A DNA stretch of 10,041 nt from Flavipsychrobacter stenotrophus (GTDB lineage Bacteria; Bacteroidota; Bacteroidia; Chitinophagales; Chitinophagaceae). The notes under the pieces are model-generated. The model searched no databases. It was not told the origin of the DNA and saw nothing but the letters and a program-made list of their open reading frames with translations. Both the position numbers and the translations under genes were made by a program. Location: assembly GCA_947379685.1 (NCBI GenBank), contig CANCOG010000149.1, forward strand, positions 1 through 10,041, given 5' to 3'. This document shows positions 6,486-10,041 of the stretch, in pieces; position 1 is the first letter of the stretch, and every line of letters begins with the position of its first letter.

Positions 6486-6532
6486 AAAAAAAAAGCGTCA
6501 TACACAGGTACAAAACACCCGGTATGACGCTT
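6486..6532 (-). terminator. intrinsic terminator of the lipoprotein gene
   Basis: Perfect 11-bp arms (6493-6503, 6522-6532; AAGCGTCATAC and its complement) with an 18-nt loop. On the minus strand the arm runs into nine T (A9 at 6486-6494). It begins 17 nt after the stop codon at 6550. Confidence 0.88.
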
Positions 6533-6549
6533 AAATAAAAGTATAATAA

Positions 6550-6870
6550 TTACTGTTTTACAGGCTCCGGCACCACAACCGCCATTCTAGCCAATTCAGC
6601 CTTTTCAGGACAATCTTTCATGCCATTATAGAAAACATCAAACTGCTTTAGATACAGCACCCGTTTAGCCTCCAATTGCGCAATTTGCCCCCTGTCCGGT
6701 TCATTAGCAGAATGAAATTTCAGTGAATCGATAAGCCTGGTAACATACTTTGCGCTGTCGATACTTTGAGCACACAGCATATATTCAAGCTTTACTTTAT
6801 TCTCAGCACTTTTTTTGCTTTCACAGCCTGTAAGAAGTGCCACCGCAAGTACTATTAAAATCCCTTTCAT
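6550..6870 (-). CDS. small lipoprotein at the end of the phage tail region
   Basis: 106 aa. The N-terminus is a lipoprotein signal: MKG, a hydrophobic stretch ILIVLAVALL, and the lipobox LTGC with Cys16 as the lipidated residue. Lys and Ser/Glu follow (ESKKSAENK). The mature part is mostly helical and charged, with two further cysteines (C33, C87) that could pair in the periplasm, and a Pro-rich tail PEPVKQ. The gene lies 36 nt below one terminator and directly above another, so it is its own transcription unit. Small lipoproteins near phage tail genes can be Rz1-type spanins or lysogenic-conversion (moron) products. Neither is supported by a specific motif here, so the function is unknown. 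Confidence 0.8.
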   Translation of the reverse strand: MKGILIVLAVALLTGCESKKSAENKVKLEYMLCAQSIDSAKYVTRLIDSLKFHSANEPDRGQIAQLEAKRVLYLKQFDVFYNGMKDCPEKAELARMAVVVPEPVKQ

Positions 6871-6900
6871 GGCTAATTAAATAGTGGTTAAAGACTGTTT

Positions 6901-6930
6901 AAAATAAAGCCGGAGGCATGAAGCCTCCGG
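6901..6930 (-). terminator. second, weaker hairpin below the tail module
   Basis: CCGGAGGC and its complement (6910-6917, 6923-6930) enclose the loop ATGAA. On the minus strand the stem is followed by CTTTATTTT. It probably backs up the stronger terminator at 6982-7038 and insulates the lipoprotein gene. Confidence 0.55.
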
Positions 6931-6981
6931 GGTGTAAGAGCCTGTTACGGTTCCTTCGATACAAATATACAACTATTCCAT

Positions 6982-7038
6982 AAAAAAAAAGAGCCGCTAT
7001 ACTCAGCAGTGGGAGCAACCCACCCGGTATAACGGCTC
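6982..7038 (-). terminator. intrinsic terminator ending the tail gene operon
   Basis: Outer arms GAGCCGCTATAC (6991-7002) and GTATAACGGCTC (7027-7038) pair with one wobble. An inner hairpin GTGGG/CCCAC sits at 7009-7023. On the minus strand the stem runs into nine T (A9 at 6982-6990). It begins 23 nt after the stop of the -1 frame ORF, supporting that ORF as the last coding segment of the operon. Confidence 0.9.
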
Positions 7039-7061
7039 AACAGTCATTCGAAAACCTTTCA

Positions 7062-7247
7062 TCAGAATGCATCTTTAATTGCAGATTCTTTTTTTCTGAT
7101 ATAATTTAGGTGTCCGATTTTCTTAAAAAAAGTTTCATCACTCAAACTTTGATGTTTAACCCCCGGCAGGTAATATTCAATCAAAGTTTCTAGGAAACCT
7201 AAGAAATCTGTTTCCGGGCCTCCAGACTCCTCTATAAGTTTACCATT
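7062..7247 (-). CDS. -1 frame ORF without start codon, probable GT-type extension of the tail chaperone
   Basis: The frame opens right after an in-frame TGA (7250-7248) and runs 61 codons to TGA at 7064-7062. It overlaps the 104-aa gene's last codons by 16 nt in the -1 frame. No ATG, GTG or TTG occurs in its first 20 codons. The peptide looks real: NGKLIEESGGPETDF, then FLETLIEYYLPG, SLSDETFFKKIGHL and NYIRKKESAIKDAF. It is amphipathic, acidic then basic, and similar in feel to phage tail proteins ending in 'L.(W/Y)IR..E'. A lambda G/GT-like arrangement would fuse it to the 104-aa protein by -1 frameshifting in the short window 7247-7232 (codons GAA ATG GTA AAC TTA TAG). No classical X XXY YYZ heptamer lies in that window. 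Start at the AUA overlapping the stop, or a recent indel, are alternatives. Confidence 0.55.
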   Translation of the reverse strand, partial: NGKLIEESGGPETDFLGFLETLIEYYLPGVKHQSLSDETFFKKIGHLNYIRKKESAIKDAF

Positions 7248-7546
7248 TCAGCCTTTTTCCCATCCATCTTAGTTTTAAGCTGGTTAGTCAGGCCATAGAA
7301 CATTTCATCGTTGTCAAGTGGCTCCCTGCTACCCCCTATAAATGTCACGTTCGCTAGTTCTTCAAACATAAACAATGGTGCAAAGCTATCTGCCTTGCTC
7401 ATGCTTAAATTCATTTCATTCCGGTTAGGGTTTTTGAAATAGCTAATGTGCCCATCAACTTTTACAGCGTAAATGCCCCCTGTATGGGTCTTTTTCAATT
7501 CTTGAATTTCGGTCTCCGAAAGCTGCCCTATCAATTCTGGTTTCAT
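7232..7546 (-). CDS. phage tail assembly chaperone-like protein
   Basis: 104 aa, ATG start. It begins with SETEIQELKKTHTGGIYAVKVDGHISYFKNP, followed by NRNEMNLSM, then ANVTFIGGSREPLDNDEMFYG and a basic C-terminal KTKMDGKKAEM. A charged helix, a short beta-hairpin with a 'yfK.P.R.e' motif, and a late '(gG).....dd.lf..l..ql' helix match small phage tail assembly chaperone-type proteins that I remember next to tape measure genes. The assignment is by pattern, not by search. Such proteins coat the tape measure protein during tail assembly. It lies 73 bp downstream of the tape measure gene, across a hairpin, and overlaps a -1 frame ORF at its 3' end. Chaperone genes usually come before the tape measure gene, so the order is unusual. 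No Shine-Dalgarno is seen before the start (TAATTTTTT precedes ATG). Confidence 0.7.
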   Translation of the reverse strand: MKPELIGQLSETEIQELKKTHTGGIYAVKVDGHISYFKNPNRNEMNLSMSKADSFAPLFMFEELANVTFIGGSREPLDNDEMFYGLTNQLKTKMDGKKAEMVNL

Positions 7547-7572
7547 AAAAAATTAGTTTTTTTGCTGCCAAA

Positions 7573-7590
7573 CCCCGCACGAAGGCGGGG
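7573..7590 (-). other. hairpin between tape measure and chaperone genes
   Basis: CCCCGC (7573-7578) and GCGGGG (7585-7590) pair perfectly around a 6-nt loop. On the minus strand it begins 29 nt after the tape measure stop and is followed by TTTGGCAGC rather than a T-run. It may therefore be an attenuator or an RNA processing or stability element rather than a full terminator. Confidence 0.45.
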
Positions 7591-7619
7591 CAGGTAACTA
7601 TTATAAAAGCTGGTAAGTA

Positions 7620-9617
7620 TTACAATGCATCTTTAACACTTTGCAATTTCATTAATAATTGATTTTCGAATTCACTCAGCGTTATTTCGGTGGCCTCACG
7701 CATTGAACCCACTTTGAATTCCTGCTTACCAATTACTTCCTTGTAAAAATTGATATTGATTGTTTTCTTACCGCCACCTATTATACTATCGGTAGCCTCA
7801 GAAGCCACAGAGCTGAGAGCACCACTACCACCATTGCCACCACTGCCCCCCGGATGCACTAAGGCACTTAATTTACCGTAGTCATAATTTAAGAAGCTAC
7901 CGGAAAACATACCATTGTTAGCAGAAAACATGCCCTTCCAGTTGGCTACCTCTTTATTCCACAAAGGCATGTTTTTAGCATAATTTTTACCCCAAAGTTC
8001 CCTTTGCCCTTTAGGATTATCTATTAATGCCCTGGCTTCATTAAGCAAGTCAATGTGCTCCATTCTGCTAATATTGTCATCAGCAAGGGTTTGTTTTGAC
8101 TGAAGGTTGGGTATTTTCTTCATGGCACTAGCAACAAAGGAATTTAGGTAAGTGGTATCATCCAAATTTTTCAAACTTACAGGAGCAATGCCCGAAGTTG
8201 CAATCTTTACCCTATCCCATTGATCCAGCATAGAAGGCGCATTTTTACCATACAAACGCACACCTGAAACATGAGCCTGTGCCTTTAATGCCAGTTCATA
8301 TAATTCCGAAGTTTCGTGTTTGTAATTGTCACTCAGTAACTTGTACTGAGATAAATTTATACGCTTTTCGTAAGCCGAATTTACCTTGTTCAGCGTCTCC
8401 AGCAATTCGCCATTCTTGGTTTTTTCACGGTCAATGTTACTGAACATGTCAGGGAACTTAGCCTTAACCATGTCAATCATTTTGGCCCTCATTTCATTGC
8501 CCTGGTTAAGCTTGGTAATGCTACCCACAAGGCTGTTTATTTCAAGCTTTTCACTCAAAAGGGTTTCCGGCACTGTCTTACTGATATTCACAAAATGGAG
8601 CAAATCCCCGGCAGCTTCCAATGCACTATTGGCAATAGGCATAAGAGCGTTACCTATATCAATTTGTTCAGCAGCCCAGGCACCCTTCATTTTAAGTAGT
8701 TTACCACCCGGTGTTTGTCCTATTTGTTCCATCATATTATAGAACTTACCGCCCTTGCCCGTAGCCACCTCAAAAGCCTTATCAACCATGCCGGAAGAAA
8801 TTTTGCCCTGTTCCATCATGTCTTTAAGAGTACCAATAGTTTGTTTGGCCTTAAATCCAAAATCCTGCCATTTTTCAGCCATTACAGAAAGTGGGTTGAA
8901 GCCTGCATTAATGTACTGTAACAAATCCTGCCCCATCAGCCTGCCTGCCGCAAACGTTTGTGATCGGGCAAGGGTTAGTGAAGCCATCCTTTCAGTATCA
9001 CCCATACCAACGTCCCCAACCTCACGCAACTTTTTCACAACTGAATTTTCCCCAATCCCAAAACCCATCATAGTTTGTGCATTCTGGTAAACGCCACCGC
9101 CAACAAGGGTATTTAACTTCATATACCTTAGCTTGTCTGCAAGTTCCCTGCCATGGGTAGCACTCCCGGTAAGCACTTCAAAGCTTTTGGTACGCATCCC
9201 AAATTGCATAGCAGCATTAATACTGTCCAGTGCAACGGTCTTAGCTGTTCCGGCAATAGAACTTACTACACCAGCTGCCAGCGTGCCAGCCATCACCCCG
9301 CCAAAAACACCACCGCCACCGCTGCCCTTTACACCCATCCCTTGCAAGTGTTGCATTCTACGTTCAGTATCTGTAATTTCTCTGTTCAGGTTCTTGATTT
9401 GGCGGGTATCCACTGAAATATCCCGTTTCCTACGCAATGCGTCAAGCTGTACATTAAGCTGTGATACACTACTCGTTGCAGTTGTGAAACGGTTTTGAAT
9501 TCGCTGAACACTCTGCATTACACTATTACTCCCTGTCTGTGCTGTTGACACGGCCCTTTGCCAACCCGCTGCATAACCTAGTGTGTCTAACGTTATTTTT
9601 AATGATGCAACATCCAT
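7620..9617 (-). CDS. phage tail tape measure protein
   Basis: 665 aa. Residues 1-95 are helical and coiled-coil-like (SVMQSVQRIQNRF, LNVQLDALRRKRD, LNREITDTERRMQHL). A Gly-rich hydrophobic segment follows at about 99-123 (GSGGGGVFGGVMAG on to AAGVVSSIAG). The tape measure N-terminal core (about 130-330) contains the hallmark GRLMGQDLLQYINAGFNPLS (225-244) and MKGAWAAEQIDIGNALMPI (310-328). The middle is helical. A Gly/Ser linker at about 588-600 leads to a terminal KTININFYKEVIG domain with a closing amphipathic helix. In siphophages and myophages this protein sets tail length and helps eject DNA; at roughly 0.15 nm per residue, 665 residues would suggest a tail near 100 nm (inference). It lies 20 bp after the 96-aa gene, in an operon read leftwards. 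No lysozyme or peptidase domain is seen. Confidence 0.93.
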   Translation of the reverse strand: MDVASLKITLDTLGYAAGWQRAVSTAQTGSNSVMQSVQRIQNRFTTATSSVSQLNVQLDALRRKRDISVDTRQIKNLNREITDTERRMQHLQGMGVKGSGGGGVFGGVMAGTLAAGVVSSIAGTAKTVALDSINAAMQFGMRTKSFEVLTGSATHGRELADKLRYMKLNTLVGGGVYQNAQTMMGFGIGENSVVKKLREVGDVGMGDTERMASLTLARSQTFAAGRLMGQDLLQYINAGFNPLSVMAEKWQDFGFKAKQTIGTLKDMMEQGKISSGMVDKAFEVATGKGGKFYNMMEQIGQTPGGKLLKMKGAWAAEQIDIGNALMPIANSALEAAGDLLHFVNISKTVPETLLSEKLEINSLVGSITKLNQGNEMRAKMIDMVKAKFPDMFSNIDREKTKNGELLETLNKVNSAYEKRINLSQYKLLSDNYKHETSELYELALKAQAHVSGVRLYGKNAPSMLDQWDRVKIATSGIAPVSLKNLDDTTYLNSFVASAMKKIPNLQSKQTLADDNISRMEHIDLLNEARALIDNPKGQRELWGKNYAKNMPLWNKEVANWKGMFSANNGMFSGSFLNYDYGKLSALVHPGGSGGNGGSGALSSVASEATDSIIGGGKKTININFYKEVIGKQEFKVGSMREATEITLSEFENQLLMKLQSVKDAL

Positions 9618-9637
9618 ACTTCAAAATTTTAGCTTTA

Positions 9638-9928
9638 CTACGCCTCACCCATAAACTGAACAACTGGCAATTGCTCAATTTTAATACTTGATTTCAACCC
9701 GCCTGCAATGCCGTTTACTGCCTCAATAATGGCTAACTGGTCACGGTACATAGTTTGCACCATTTCAGTAAGGACGGCTATAACATCACAGTGCGTTTTA
9801 ATGCTCACTACTGCCTCTGCAAGTTTCAACACAAGTTCATCCCTGCTTAACCCTTCAAGTTCCTTAGCAAGGCTTTGTGAAGCCTTTGTAAACCTTTCCT
9901 CAAAATCGTTTGTTATTTCAGTTTCCAT
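9638..9928 (-). CDS. small helical phage tail-region protein, unknown function
   Basis: 96 aa with ATG start. Nearly all helix: an acidic N-terminal coil (DFEERFTKASQSLAKELEGL), then RDELVLKLAEAVVSIK, IAVLTEMVQTMYRDQLAIIEAV, and a short strand-like tail EQLPVVQFMGEA. No signal peptide or membrane helix is convincing. It is packed between a gene ending 4 bp upstream and the tape measure gene 20 bp downstream, so it is part of the tail operon. In many phages the tail chaperone occupies this position. Its length and helicity would allow that role, but no motif proves it. Confidence 0.75.
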   Translation of the reverse strand: METEITNDFEERFTKASQSLAKELEGLSRDELVLKLAEAVVSIKTHCDVIAVLTEMVQTMYRDQLAIIEAVNGIAGGLKSSIKIEQLPVVQFMGEA

Positions 9929-9932
9929 TTTG

Positions 9933-10041
9933 TTACCCGTGTGTTATATTTTCGTTCTCATAGGTACTTCCTGTCTTCAAGGTCAACAACGATGAAGCAT
10001 AAGCAGCTAATGGAGCAAAATAACCATATAGCACGCCAGCC
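9933..10041 (-). CDS. C-terminal end of a phage structural-region protein (5' end outside window)
   Basis: An open minus-strand frame enters from the right edge and ends with TAA at 9935-9933. The last 35 codons read AGVLYGYFAPLAAYASSL, then LTLKTGSTYENENITHG. The 4-bp gap to the next start codon and the same direction are typical of a phage operon. Choosing this frame rests on that spacing and on the absence of stops; a second frame is open to a TGA at 9959-9957, giving a less protein-like peptide. The position before the tape measure module suggests a tail or head-tail gene, but the fragment is too short to identify. Confidence 0.6.
   Translation of the reverse strand, partial: AGVLYGYFAPLAAYASSLLTLKTGSTYENENITHG

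Noticed and set aside
407..7582. CCCCGCACGA occurring at about 407-416 and at 7573-7582
   Set aside because: A 10-bp match between unrelated contexts (gap sequence and a hairpin arm) is expected by chance in 10 kb; not treated as att sites.
8386..9498. Several plus-strand open frames of 68-121 codons
   Set aside because: All are antisense to the tape measure gene; their Ser/Pro/Cys-rich translations are what its complement produces.
9708..9995. 95-codon plus-strand frame at the right end
   Set aside because: It is antisense to the 96-aa tail-region gene and to the end of the preceding gene, which form a tight operon.
1..10041. tRNA, rRNA, CRISPR array, insertion sequence ends, transposase or integrase genes
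   Set aside because: None could be recognised by reading both strands, so no integration site or mobile enzyme is claimed despite the phage genes.

Overview
The window looks chromosomal and from a member of the Bacteroidota, most likely near the Chitinophagaceae. Reasons: Bacteroidota-type -7 elements (TAnnTTTG, here TAATTTTG or TAGTTTTG) recur just upstream of genes; start codons lack strong Shine-Dalgarno sequences; GC is moderate; and the GNAT-nitrilase, EthD and DUF4304-like proteins read like those of that group. The taxonomy is inference, since no rRNA or marker gene is present.

Left part (1-4000, all genes on +): the 3' end of a DUF4304-like gene; a long AT-rich leader and a small beta-rich 108-aa protein closed by a strong hairpin; a secreted 405-aa protein with a helical N-terminal half and a Gly/aromatic-rich beta C-terminal half; an AraC-type regulator starting at GTG; and an 80-aa membrane protein. 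Each is a separate unit with its own short leader rather than part of an operon.

Middle part (3915-6490): about 500 bp with no convincing gene and a perfect 22-bp palindrome, then an EthD-family gene lacking its start. Facing it, across a shared bidirectional terminator, is a minus-strand GNAT/carbon-nitrogen hydrolase fusion. Its nitrilase triad is intact, but the first half of its GNAT domain is missing and replaced by unrelated sequence. Two convergent genes, each damaged only at the 5' side, bracket a block of about 1.9 kb. This looks like a transplanted or rearranged fragment, or an assembly junction.

Right part (6490-10041, all genes on -): a phage tail module read right to left. It holds the C-terminal end of an unidentified gene, a 96-aa helical protein, a 665-aa tape measure protein, and a 104-aa protein resembling a tail assembly chaperone. 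The last is followed in the -1 frame by a well-formed 61-codon ORF with no usable start codon, which is the layout of a lambda G/GT-type frameshift pair. The module closes with tandem terminators, then a small lipoprotein gene with its own terminator, which carries the same hairpin sequence motif. The expected baseplate and fibre genes do not follow. Either the module is a prophage edge or remnant, or the gene order is inverted from the usual chaperone-before-tape-measure order.
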